Origin: Pocillopora verrucosa
Taxonomy: Eukaryota > Cnidaria > Anthozoa > Scleractinia > Pocilloporidae
Direction: 5' to 3'
Length of the DNA stretch: 64,000 nt
Assembly (NCBI RefSeq): GCF_036669915.1
Contig: NC_089320.1
Coordinates: 2,355,129 to 2,419,128, forward strand
In this document: positions 1 to 10,408 of the stretch, in pieces
Layout of the letters: each line of letters opens with the position of its first letter
Numbering within the stretch: position 1 is the first letter of the stretch
Notes under the pieces: generated by a model
What the model saw: only the letters and a program-made list of their open reading frames with translations
Database searches by the model: none
What the model was told of the DNA's origin: nothing
Translations under genes and position numbers: made by a program

Positions 1-390
1 TCCTAGCCGAACCTGTTTCTAGCAAGCACGCTTCAAAATCGTTCGTTCTATGAAACTTTCTTCTTATCTAAGAATAATTGAGACTTAAAAAATTAATTTC
101 CATAAAGTTTAACCATCACTTTCGTCTTGATATTATGATAATGGATGAACACTTGTTCAGAAAAAAATCTTTGTAGCAATGCAACAAGGTGAACGATAGA
201 AACTATGTTCTTAGCGATTTTGATAGATGGTTTTTAATCTAGCCAAATTAAATCGCAGAAGTTACCCTATTGAAGCCAGTACTAACGTGAGTGAGTATTA
301 AAAATAAATTGTTAAAGTGTTTGAAAAATTGATTTAACGAAATTTACGCCAATGAATATGGAAGTGATCTACACGGTTACACGGACTACT

Positions 391-526
391 TCCCGTACAG
401 GTCTGAATTTTTTTCAGGCCTTATTTTTCACAATTGCCTAAGAAGTTTTCATTACTACGAAGATCGCTTTCATATTCATTTTTTTATCCGCAGTTCACAT
501 AAATGACGTTCATATATTTACAGTCA
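391..526 (+). repeat. Truncated SINE tail
   Basis: This stretch matches the 3' part of the SINE copies at 9.3 and 9.5 kb: the CCCGTACRGG end of the tRNA-like head, the small GGCCTGAA/T-run/TTCAGG hairpin, an AAGATC block, and a tail with CCGCAGTTCACAT followed by CATATATTTACAG. The A and B box region is missing or too diverged to see. Confidence 0.6.
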
Positions 527-556
527 AAAGTTACGCCAGGTGGCTTTAATACTCAC

Positions 557-620
557 CTTTCTCTTTACCGCTGCAAATAGCAACCAGAATTGAAAAGAGT
601 AACAATCCTGACCATTTCAT
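557..620 (-). CDS. First coding exon of a secreted protein; gene runs off the left edge
   Basis: Reading the minus strand from the ATG at 620, the exon encodes 21 residues and one spare base, then meets a strong GTGAGT donor. The peptide starts MKWSGLLLFSILVAICSG, a textbook signal peptide: Lys near the start, a hydrophobic core and a small-residue cleavage zone. No following exon could be recognised in positions 1-556, which contain a SINE remnant, so the rest of the gene should lie outside the window. The product is unknown beyond entering the secretory pathway. The exon is short, so chance remains possible; the combination of signal peptide and consensus donor is the only support. Confidence 0.45.
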
Positions 621-2320
621 CGCTAACTTGTCTGTTTTCTTTGTTTCTTTACGAGCGAGATGGCGGATGAAAGAGTGACATCAACTTTCCGTTTAGAATA
701 CAGCTGTTTACCCCAGTGTGTTTTGCGACAAAATATTAAAGTTTAAATTTTTAATGGAGCAGTATTGGACAAACAGAAGGGGATGACACGGCGGTTATAT
801 TAAATTTGATACTGCAAAAACGTTAAAGCCGGATGAAAGAATTTACATATCGATTTACAGATTTTTTTCTATTTCTCGAAACTGCAGACCGTTTTCCTGG
901 TGGTCATTGTAGTGATGTTATCTTTATTAACCTCTGCAGATGAAATTATTTCCCTCAATTTTTTTTTAAGATAAAAAAAAAAACTATTAAGTGGTATTGG
1001 CTCTGAGTGCTTAGCGGGTTTCACATTGGTTACAATTTGAAAACAAGAAGCAACTTCAACTTCAAGTGTTATGTGAGGATTTCCGTTTGCAAAAGTTATA
1101 CAGGTTCTAAAGATTAGAGAAGAAAATTATGTACCTCCACTTTTCAGAATTTTTTTTTTTGGAAAAGGAATGGATTTAAGTACAGAGGAAGTTGCGCAAC
1201 TGAGGTATCAATAACACTGGAAAGAATTAATTACGTCAAACCGTTTGCAAAGAGAAGCTGATTATCATATTTTACGTGCTTCAGACCTTAATTGCTATTT
1301 TTGATCTAAAATTCAATGAACGTTGGTGCTTAATAAATGCATTGCGTGTTGATATTTTCATCACGTATACGCTACCTCTGAATTAAAAGGAAAACGTTGG
1401 AAACTAAACTCTAAGGAAATTAAATTTGGTTACCGGTTTCTGTTAACAGGGCTTCAGCACCTGTACTTGGACTAATTAAGACTAATTAGGACAAGACAAA
1501 TAAATAGATACAAGATAAAGATAAACAAACCCTCCCTACGCTGAAAAGGAGAAAATACGAATTACGAAGATATGTGTTGATACCCCTATTACAAACAGGT
1601 AATATCGTATTCCTGCTTAAGAAAGTCAAGACATCTGTCTTGTTGAAGTACAATATTGGAATTTCCCAGTTAAAGTTTACGTGTAATTATGTTGGTGACG
1701 AGATTAGGTAGAATATTTTATTTTAAACCGCACGCATCGATGCAGCGCCTCTTTAATGATTATAATAGATCGTATAACTCGCTGACAGGTTGATTACTGG
1801 TCGTCATTGTATGTAGGTTCTCTTTCATTTCGGCGATGCATCGTCATCGTTAACAGAATGCTTCACATCTGTTGGAGCTTGTGTTACAGCGATCGAAGAA
1901 AAACATCACGCAACACCTATCTTACCTTTTTCGTGAGAAACTGCGAGTTTGGCATTCTAGACCGACAAAAAAATTTGGTTAAATTTTTTATTTTGTTTCT
2001 GGTAATTTTCTCTAAAACAGAAAAAATCTTTGAAAAAAAAATTCTTGAACATGGTTATAATTCTGTTGTCTACAAAAATGTTTCTGTGCCAAATATATAA
2101 AGATACCTATATTTTATGATATCGGTCTGGCGGAGGTGATTTCTTTCGCAACATGAACAGTCCTTGTGGTTGTTTCCTCGCTAATTTCGTCGCTGGAAAA
2201 CTTTCATGTAGTGTTTGAGCCAAAAAATTGGCAGGCACTACATTGACTTTCAAATGAGTGACGTATTGAAATGCGTTTCCCATTGAAAAAAAAAAAAAGT
2301 AAAAAACAACTGTAATTTGA
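621..2320. other. Intergenic, nothing recognised
   Basis: This stretch is AT-rich with scattered A and T runs. The only longer open frame (near 1807-2100) has low-complexity Phe/Lys/Ile content and no recognisable domain or splice context. It should include the promoter of the minus-strand secreted-protein exon at 620, but no clear TATA box was found. Confidence 0.5.
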
Positions 2321-2326
2321 ACTCTA

Positions 2327-2795
2327 GAGGCTGATTTGTGATTTTGGACCCTAGTGGCCGATTTGTGATTTTGAACTTTAGTGGCCGATTTGTGATCTTG
2401 GACCCTGGTGGCCGATTTGTGATTTTGAACTTTAGTGGCCGATTTGTGATTTTGGACCCTAGTGGCCCATGTGCGATTTTGGACCCTAGCAGCCGATTTG
2501 TGATTTTGGCCCCTAATGGCCCATGTGCGATTTTGGACCCTGGCAGCCGATTTTTGATTTTGGACCGTAGTGGGCGATTTGTAATTTTGGTCTCTAATGG
2601 CTGATTTGTGATTTTGGATCCTAGTTCCCTTTTTTGGCTTAAAGTGGCGTATATTTCAACTTGGCCACCAGCGACCTCTTTTCTCAATTTTGACTCTAAT
2701 AGCCAATTTGTGATTTCGGACACTGGAGCCCGATTTTTGATAAAGGATCTTAGTGTCCAACTGTTGATTTTGGAGCTGAGGGTCCGCTTTTTATT
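2327..2795. repeat. Degenerate 27-bp minisatellite
   Basis: About 17 head-to-tail units, typified by GCCGATTTGTGATTTTGGAC plus CCTAGTG, with variants such as GAACTTTAGTG and GGCCCATGTGCG. Divergence increases toward the right end, where the period also loosens. Open frames on both strands here are products of the repeat (a period divisible by 3 and few stop codons), not genes. Confidence 0.9.
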
Positions 2796-3400
2796 TTATC
2801 TAAAAAAAAAGGAAGAGGGAAATGTCCTTGATACCTGTCAGCCATTTAATAGCAACAGTGGACTACAGTGGACACGGATAGCTTTATAAAGGGATGGAGG
2901 GAAGACCCAAACATCTTGATGACGAAATTGATGTGAAAATATTTGATAAATTTTACCTATACAGTTTTACTTTATGTTGTATCCTAAGCAACCGTTTTTC
3001 CACTTACCGTGGATGGGAGGGAGGAGGGTTGATGTCACACAACGTCGCTTGCCGTTAAAGAAGGAATAGCAGGTGAGTGCGTTACGTGACATGCCACGAA
3101 CTATCGACAGCCGACAACAAAGGCTTTATGAAGCTCGTACAGTGTATGCAGGAAATATTCCATTATGATTTCGCTGCTCTTTATTAAGATATTTGACCAC
3201 GCTGCCGGTGGCAAACGGTACCCACGAGAATCAAACAATTCGTCTCGATTTTTCATGTTGGAAAGAGATTATTTTGCCCGTACGTGAAATGTCAGCCTAA
3301 CCACTCGGAGCTGAAACATGAGACCTGACCCGGCAGTGTCAACAATACATTGAGTTTCAGCTGAGCAAGGAAGCCGAGATCTGGTTACCGAAATGGGGAA

Positions 3401-3494
3401 TATAAATTGCCTTGCGAAATGCTATTATTTCAGTTACCAGAAAAGCAGTCACACGAGCCAGTTGGAACACATTTTGGTGCTTTAATTTGATAAG
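3401..3494 (+). promoter_or_regulatory. TATA box and 5' UTR exon of the Hint-like gene
   Basis: TATAAAT at 3401-3407 is followed about 30 bp later by a likely start site and a short exon ending at a strong donor, AAG|GTAAGT, at 3494/3495. The matching acceptor is a pyrimidine tract ending in AG at 5161-5162, 18 bases before the chosen ATG of the Hint-like gene. The intron would be about 1.67 kb. The pairing is inferred from position and site strength only. Confidence 0.45.
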
Positions 3495-5180
3495 GTAAGT
3501 TTGGAGAGAATTATTTATGGAAGTCTGCTTGCGGTGGCAAGTTAGGATCGTACAAGTATATTGCTTTTATCGACCCTTTTTAAGAAAGAGATTTCAAGAG
3601 GTGCATTTTGAAACCTTTTTCAAGGTCCGTGCGCTAAGATCAGGTAAAAATTTAAGGCCAATAGTTTTCTGTCCTCACCATACCAATTAATTACAATTAA
3701 TGAAATTGCCCGAATGGTGAAAGAAGAATTTACATTCATTTATTTCAAATTGAAGCCCGATGCTCTTTTTCGTTGGACTACCTTTGTGACAACAACAGCA
3801 ACTAAAACAACAAAAAAATTAAATCATAGGCGAAAAATGATTGAAAAATGTTTAGTGCTGTAGTCAGCATAGGTAGAAATTCCCTCGGCAATGTCAGTCC
3901 CAGGTGGAGAAACTTGTAATTTGCTTTAAATATTTTTTTTTGCGATCGCTCGACAAATGTAACTGAGGGGAAGGAATGCTTGAATTTGGGAAGTGAGTTT
4001 TATTAGGATAAGTGCCACTTCCTTATCGCACTGCAGGGAAAATACACGAGTTGCCTTTTTGCTGAAGCGGAACTTAAAAGCTCATCGAATTGTCTGTAAA
4101 TTAATCTCCGTGATCCCAAAATCTTTCATTATGTCACGCTCTGTACAAGTAGTGATCATTCGAACTATCGTCTGTTTGATGCATCCTCACAACTTCTTTG
4201 ACATGAGAAGTTTACAATTTTATTTCGGACATAAGCTGTTATATAGCACTTTGAGCAATGAAACTCCGCTGTCCGTTCAACCAGTCTTTAGAGTGATGGA
4301 CAAACACTAATGGTACAAACATTCATGTCACATTTATGCAGCACGTACACTTATCATGCTATTGAAAACGTCACCCAACATCGTTCTTGTATCGTCCATC
4401 GATTCACTATTCAAGCGTCACATAGCATGGTTAGAATGAATGGGGATTAGACCATGTTCAGACAGGCGATAGTGCATTGGATTAAACCAGTGACGAAATT
4501 TTATTCAGTTGTTAAAGAACAGAAAAATGTGTAGGATACTGGTAAGCTCTTATTAGAAAATTTCTACGTCGAATGATCAAATTATTGTCAAGGAGGCCCT
4601 GTTATGCGACCACTTGGGTCAGAAGAATTATGCTGGAAAATTAAAGCATTATACCTTTGAGCATCACCCTGAAAATACTTCATTACACCAAAAAATATGG
4701 TGAAATTTAATCATTCAAAATAATAGCTTTTAAGAGCTCTTCAACCTCAAACCCCCTCCCCTCCCCACCCCCACCCCCATTTCTATTCCTATCACTAACA
4801 GGTAAAACTTGCTAAGAAAATAAAGGGTCTTATCGAAGTTCAGAACACAATATCTTATTGGCTTAAATTCTTAAAACGCAAGCCAGCAAAGCAGGCTCAC
4901 TATTGACAGCTCTTACGCAACAGGACTATCTCTTGTTGAACTGTAAAATCAAGGGGATTTTAAAGAAGTTTTGTCATTATAGCGTCATTATCCTCGATGC
5001 CTTAATTATAGCATTATACTCAGAATTATAGTAGCATGATTTAGCTGACCTAGCGACCAAACCGTGTTTTATTATGGCTATCAACCGAATTGTTAAAAAT
5101 CATTTCCTTCAGGTGGAAAACGTGACCACTTGCTGTTTCTCTCTAAAATATTTTCTTTTCAGTTCGGTGTTGACATCAGC

Positions 5181-6116
5181 ATGAAATATTTTGTCCTGTT
5201 CCTGGTCGTGATCCACCAAATGAAAAATGCCGAGGCCCTCAAAAAAGGTTATGATGAGACAGAGAACTTAACATCGCGTGCTAACGGAGTCTCTGGCCTG
5301 ATGCGCGTCGAGGAACAGACTAAACGCTTTATCCGTGTATCGCAGTTGGCTGTCGGTGACGTGATACGCGGCATCACCGGGATAGATAAGAACCCTGCGT
5401 GGTGCAAGGTATTGGCCGTATTTCCAGTGGCACATGGTCAGACACAGACTACGTATGACGGGTTCACTGCAGGTCAGATGGTCGTAGAGCGTACAGTCCA
5501 CCCGTATGGCGCATATGGAACGTTACGTACAGGTTCTGTGTTCACACTAGCGACGGAGTGTGATGCTATGGTAAACTCAGCCGGAAAAACGTTCACGCCC
5601 TTAAGTACAGCATTCTGTCCATTCCAGTTGAGTTGGAAACAGTATCTTCAGTTGATCAGTTCGATACGCCGCCTAATCAGCCTCACTGGAAATTTCTGGT
5701 TTAACCTGAATGTGTACCACGACAACGAGACAGCACCTGTACCGCACTGGATCGACCGGCTTCCTCAGTTATGCCAGGAGCTCCTGCAGTGCTCGCGACA
5801 GGACCTTTCGCAGTGCTTAAAACTTCGCAAGGTTATGGCAGAATTTGCGCAGACGTACCTTAGCAAGGAATACGCTGAGGTCGTGGAAAAAGCTCTTACG
5901 AAGATTTACGGCGATACAGAGCAAAATGACGAGGTTGAGAGCACAACAGTGGAACATTTTTCACAGGGAAGTAGGCGCGTGTTTCTGATGATGGTTGTAG
6001 GTGCCACTGTGCTGCTTGTAGCACTGATACTAGTTGTAGCTGTGTTCATTAATTTCTACCGCCAAAGAAAGGTCAGAAGGGTAACTCGTTATTCTCCGGT
6101 GAAGGTTCAGCTTTAA
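5181..6116 (+). CDS. Type I membrane protein with a degenerate Hint-like domain
   Basis: The single coding exon gives 311 aa. I start at the ATG at 5181 rather than 5130 because a splice acceptor (TTTTCTTTTCAG) ends at 5162 between them, and because the downstream Met opens a clean signal peptide (residues 1-19). Residues 48-147 resemble a cnidarian-expanded Hint module: KRFIRVSQLAVGDVIRG matches the hedgehog/intein 'eL.vGD' block, and FTAGQMVVE lies where T-x-x-H is expected. A Cys-containing region (146-212) follows, then one transmembrane helix near 267-291 and a short basic cytoplasmic tail. The catalytic hallmarks appear lost: there is no Cys before residue 75, and Gln99 sits where the block-B His would be. 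It is probably a surface protein without self-processing. The Hint assignment rests on recalled family similarity. A distant AATAAA at 6728 is a possible polyadenylation signal. Confidence 0.8.
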   Translation: MKYFVLFLVVIHQMKNAEALKKGYDETENLTSRANGVSGLMRVEEQTKRFIRVSQLAVGDVIRGITGIDKNPAWCKVLAVFPVAHGQTQTTYDGFTAGQMVVERTVHPYGAYGTLRTGSVFTLATECDAMVNSAGKTFTPLSTAFCPFQLSWKQYLQLISSIRRLISLTGNFWFNLNVYHDNETAPVPHWIDRLPQLCQELLQCSRQDLSQCLKLRKVMAEFAQTYLSKEYAEVVEKALTKIYGDTEQNDEVESTTVEHFSQGSRRVFLMMVVGATVLLVALILVVAVFINFYRQRKVRRVTRYSPVKVQL

Positions 6117-9100
6117 GATAGGATATAAGAGTGGGCCGGAAATAATTTAATAATACCACATATTCCAGAGACGCTGATTTTGGATAAATTATTCAGACAC
6201 TAAAAATCTTCTTGAAATAGATACTCTAACAGTCTACGATTCTCTGAAGATTTATCTCGTTTATAACATTTTGGCCGAATTTAACTTTCAGTATTCAGTA
6301 TATTTGATCATGAAAATTGAATTAATATTTCGCGGGCAAATTATTAGTTAGCTTAATCTAGTCGTAATGTCAGTTGCACTACTTTTTGATTACTTACAAA
6401 AGACGAATTTCATTTTTGTCATCAAGCAACGGCCGCGAAGGAGTCTGTCTCCTAATAGGCTGTAACAGTCGGTTGAGTCTGGCCAAAATAATGAGAGGAT
6501 CTTGGAACAATCGTGCACAAGATGATTTTACTGAGCTGAGATTCCTCATTTGACCACAAAACTATGCCTTACTTTTCAACTTTCGTGGTATCTATAACAG
6601 TGATACTGATAATTTCAAAATGTCTGTAAGCGTTAGGCTTGTTTGGTGTAAATTTCTACTAAGAAACTATTGCATAAAGTTTCATTATGTTCAGCCCGTT
6701 TGATCAAAATGAAGCCTACAATGACAAAATAAAACTTACAGTTTTCGAAAGCTAACATCGTTTAGTTTTGTAGTTAATGATGTTTAACAGTTTGACATTT
6801 CGCGGTTTTGAGTTATTTGTTTGCACACAGCTCGTTTCACAACAATTAATTGTGCTAAAATCGTATATGGCCAAGTAAATCACGGTCTTGACCGAAAATC
6901 AAAAGTCAGTTAAGAGACAGAAGAATGATTATAATCGTCTAAACATATACATAAGTTTCCTCCGTGATACTTTTGCTCTTTAGGTCATTCAGAATTCTAC
7001 AAAATAAACAAACAGTTTACACAGACACTGTTACCTCCACTCCCAACATATATTGCGCGACAAAGATTGCCTTCATTTTAAATTCTGAACAAGTTCTTGG
7101 CTGGATAGTTTTCCCATACTTTTCCAAAACATCCAAGAACGAACAGGTAGTCCGCAAACACTTCATCTTCCACCACCAACAACACTCTATTTTTCCAAAC
7201 ATTTAATCAGATAACAAAACATGTTTTTGCGCCAGAAAGTTATGCCCAATTGCGCCTTAAAAAAAAACAAGCCAACTGGTCGTTGTTCTCCAAGAAATTG
7301 TTCAATATTGCGAAGACCTTGCGGTTTTAGTTAAGTACTACGCCAGTCTTTGTCAGTCTTAAATATTATTCTTCAAAACGCATGGGCAACTTTGGTCTGG
7401 AAAAGGGAAATTTCTGTTTGAGTGAGCCCTAACATACGCAAAAAGCTCAAATATGCCGTCCTTCGTTCCAATATCATTTAGATTAGCATGAAGACTTTGA
7501 GGTTAATACGTCGTTGTCGGTCTATATGAGACTTGGCTGCGAGAGGTACGTGCCCCTGCGGTTTTTAGGCGGGAAATGTCTGCTGGGATGCTAACCGGAG
7601 AAACAGGAAAAAACAAACATGACTTTGTTCCAAAATGATGAAGATAACCGTAAAGACTTTGCGGTTTCAGCCAAGCGGTCAGTCGGCTCGTTGAAATTCG
7701 GTCAGGAAACGTAAGAGCAACTTGGGTCTTGAAACAGGAAACTTGCACTCATACTTACATTCTCGTAAACTTTTTTTTTTCCCTTTTACAATTAGTTTCG
7801 TTTGTTTTGCTTTCCTCTTTGCCACGCGCCCTGTGCGATCGATGCGACTGGAGGTATTTTCGATAGCTTGAATTCAGAAACTGAAAAATAAATAACGAAT
7901 CTCTTATCCACTACGTCTAACATATGGGAGAGCGGATTTTTTTCGGATTCGTCAAAACACGAGCAACTCGCTAAATAATATGCACTTGGCAAAAATATAA
8001 CAGCAAATTTTCAAGGAAAAGCCAAGCTGCCAGAGAGAAGTGAATGTTAAATTTCTAAAGAAAATATAGTGCTGCGACGGTGGGAGAGTATAACAGGGTA
8101 ATTAGTATTTTCAACTAAGTTGATAACCTAGATTGAGTTTCAAAGCTGACGCTTTTTAGTGTTAGCCCTTCGTCAGAGCGAATGAGTTTTGGTTGACGAT
8201 GGGTTAACGCTCGAAATGTCAGCTTTGAAACTCTTCCCAGTGGCCGATTTACTTTATCAACTCAAGTTATCCCGCCAGAGAGAAGAATGATAAAAATGCT
8301 CTCGGGAGTTCAAAGTTTAAAGTTTCAAAATTGTCTCGAAATAACCTCGGGTGATTACTCTATGGAAATGAAGTTTTTCTCCGAACCAAAACCTTGCTCG
8401 TCCCCAGTTTGTGTTTTACTTTATCGTAATCAAACATTATATGTCTGAAAAAACTTACTTCTAAATTAGAGGCATATTGCAGGTAGCTCTAATAAACCGC
8501 GGCATATTGCAGGTAGCTGCCTTCCCCAGTACAGCACTATGGCGCTGTCATTGTTGTGGTAGGCGCTCAGGTCAAACCAGAAGGCGTTTCTTGCGCGTAG
8601 TAGATGTTTCGAAAGTATCGTCAAACACGAGTAAATGAATGTTTACAAATAAAATGTGCTTCTGATCAAATAAATGTAGCTTCTCTATGACTAAATCGAG
8701 TTGGCCGACAATCAATCAAGAGCATGATCTTCGTATCTTAGCCATAACTCTTTCCGGGTTAGAAATCAGGTTTTTGTGAAACCATTTTGTTAACGATTAG
8801 TTGATACGATAATAGAGCCCCCACGCCATCTGAAAGCTCTTGAAATTAGACATGCAAACACTAGACATGACCACACGTTCAGAAGGTTTTGGCGGGACCA
8901 GTTTGACAGTGATTCGTTGTTACCAAATGAAAATCTTACAAATGCGGATTCTTTTGAAAATTCAGAAGCTAAACAACGCAGTTTATGCCCACAAGCGAAC
9001 CTGTGAAATTGCCTTTACCTTTCAGAGTCTACTTCAGCTCAGTCGTACAACGCCTCACACTTTTTAACCAGGCAGGAAGTGAATGACGACAAATGAACAA

Positions 9101-9237
9101 GGAAGGGGTTTTTATAAGCTCAATTCTAAAGCCCAGGTTCTACTCATGCGTGGAAGATGATAACCTCCTGGGCACGAGATATCCGTTGTAATGTCCAATC
9201 AAACTGTGTTCTTGACTGTCGATCCGTGAACAATAAT
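6117..9237. other. Intergenic, repeats but no gene recognised
   Basis: This region holds a dispersed element at 8092-8276 and otherwise unassigned AT-rich DNA. Short open frames around 7503-7992 lack start context, splice sites or recognisable domains. Positions 8475-8520 repeat the phrase GGCATATTGCAGGTAGCT twice, 32 bp apart. Confidence 0.5.
8092..8276. repeat. Dispersed element with an inverted-repeat centre
   Basis: Two imperfect arms of about 30 bp face each other: GCTGACGC...TAGCCCTTCGTC on the left and GACGATGGGTTAACGCTCG...GTCAGC on the right, about 20 bp apart. Outer ends read GTATAACAGGGTAATT and ACTTTATCAACTCAAGTTAT. A diverged relative is at 53320-53430. The phrase 'taacgctcgaaatgtcagct' is one I associate with widespread invertebrate retroelement ends; which class is uncertain. 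Confidence 0.6.
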
Positions 9238-9505
9238 TCCACCTGAATGAAGATTTTAGATATATGAAAATTCACATATTTGCACTGCGGTGGAGTTGGC
9301 TTGTTAGCTCAATTGGTAGAGCGCTGCACCGGTATCGCAGAGGTCATGGGTTCAAATCCCGTACGGGCCTGAATTTTTTTTTTCAGGTCCTATTTACAAC
9401 TACTCGTTTCAGTGGTGTTCTTAGCTGCGAGGATCTTCTAATTTCATCTCTCCACCGCAGTGCAAATATGTGAATTTTCATATATCGAAAATCTTCATTC
9501 ACTTG
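9238..9505 (+). mobile_element. tRNA-derived SINE inside a long palindrome
   Basis: The head at 9298-9370 folds as a tRNA: a 7-bp acceptor stem (GGCTTGT with ACGGGCC), A box TAGCTCAATTGGTAGAGC, and B box GGGTTCAAATCCC. The anticodon loop CCGGTAT has C instead of the universal U33 and would read GGT, which eukaryotic tRNA-Thr does not use. A tail follows with a CCTGAA/T-run/TTCAGG hairpin. The whole element is flanked by near-perfect inverted arms of roughly 50 bp (9238-9296 and 9450-9503), which share the CCGCAGTGCAAATATGTGAA tail segment of the SINE family. Confidence 0.8.
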
Positions 9506-9545
9506 GATGTTTATTTGTACCCAATTCACTGACCAGTTCCCAGTT

Positions 9546-9692
9546 GGCTTGTTAGCTCAATTGGTAGAGCGCTGCACCGGTATCGCAGAGGTCATGGGTT
9601 CAAATCCCGTACGGGCCTGAATTTTTTTCCAGGTCCTATTTACAACTACTCGTTTCAGTAGTGTTCTTAGCTGCGAGGATCTTCTAATTTCA
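9546..9692 (+). mobile_element. Second tRNA-derived SINE copy, truncated tail
   Basis: The tRNA-like head (9546-9618) is base-for-base the same as the copy 248 bp upstream, and the body continues to AGGATCTTCTAATTTCA with only a few differences. It then joins CAATAATTCCACCT, a phrase that also sits just before the first copy (near 9229), so the pair looks like a local duplication or nested insertion. Confidence 0.75.
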
Positions 9693-10408
9693 ATAATTCC
9701 ACCTATTGCTAACCTCTTTCTGGATTTCAGTGATCGTGGTTTGTCATCATTGCGATTTTTCGATGTTGTTTAAACAATAGACGCTTCGAAAATTCGCCTA
9801 AATTCAGCTAGTGTAACACCCCTACTGAGATATGAGGAATTTCCGCCGAAAACATCCGAAAAGTAATTAAATTCGCCTAAATCATCTTAGTACAGTTTCG
9901 TACTTTAAACGAGGAATATTCATTTAGGCAGTGAGATTGTTTTAAGTTTTGTGATCTATAACTCATCTTGAATACATGTAACTGATAAATCGCTGCAGTG
10001 TGAACTAGAAACAAGTACGAAAACAAGACTTTCTAAAACTTTGTACACATGGCTTGTTTCATTCTCTGTTTAGCTGACAATTTATTGAAACAGGGATCAA
10101 TGCAATTGGCAAATATGATAACCTTAGTTAACAGTCATCCTACTACCCATAGTTCTTTGACATATCAGCAGAGAAGTTTACTACGCATTTCCTCTCGTAC
10201 TTGACGACTGTCACCAAACAGTCCTGCGCAATGTGCCTTTTGTGCATTTACATAACGACCTAAAAAATTCTTGCATTACATAGCATTTTGTGATAAAGTA
10301 TTTACACTTTGACATTCGAGATGAGGAGACCATTGAATAACACACATAGGCCTTGTGGTTGCACAGCACGTTGTATAAATACACATTTCACTTTAAATAT
10401 CTTACAAT
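9693..10408. other. Intergenic and probable LIG3 3' UTR
   Basis: This interval lies downstream of the minus-strand LIG3 stop codon. No canonical AATAAA was found close to the stop on the minus strand. Nothing else is recognisable. Confidence 0.4.

Noticed and set aside
2250-2889. Three open frames with repetitive protein (e.g. Phe-Val-Ile-Leu-Asp-Pro units)
   Set aside because: The periodicity is that of the 27-bp minisatellite; both strands are equally open and there is no start or splice context.
5130-5180. Earlier ATG for the Hint-like protein
   Set aside because: A strong splice acceptor lies between this ATG and 5181, and the downstream Met begins a clean signal peptide.
9298-9618. Two functional tRNA-Thr(GGT) genes
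   Set aside because: Fold and boxes are good, but C33, a GGT anticodon unused in eukaryotes, identical tandem copies and a shared SINE tail identify them as SINE heads.
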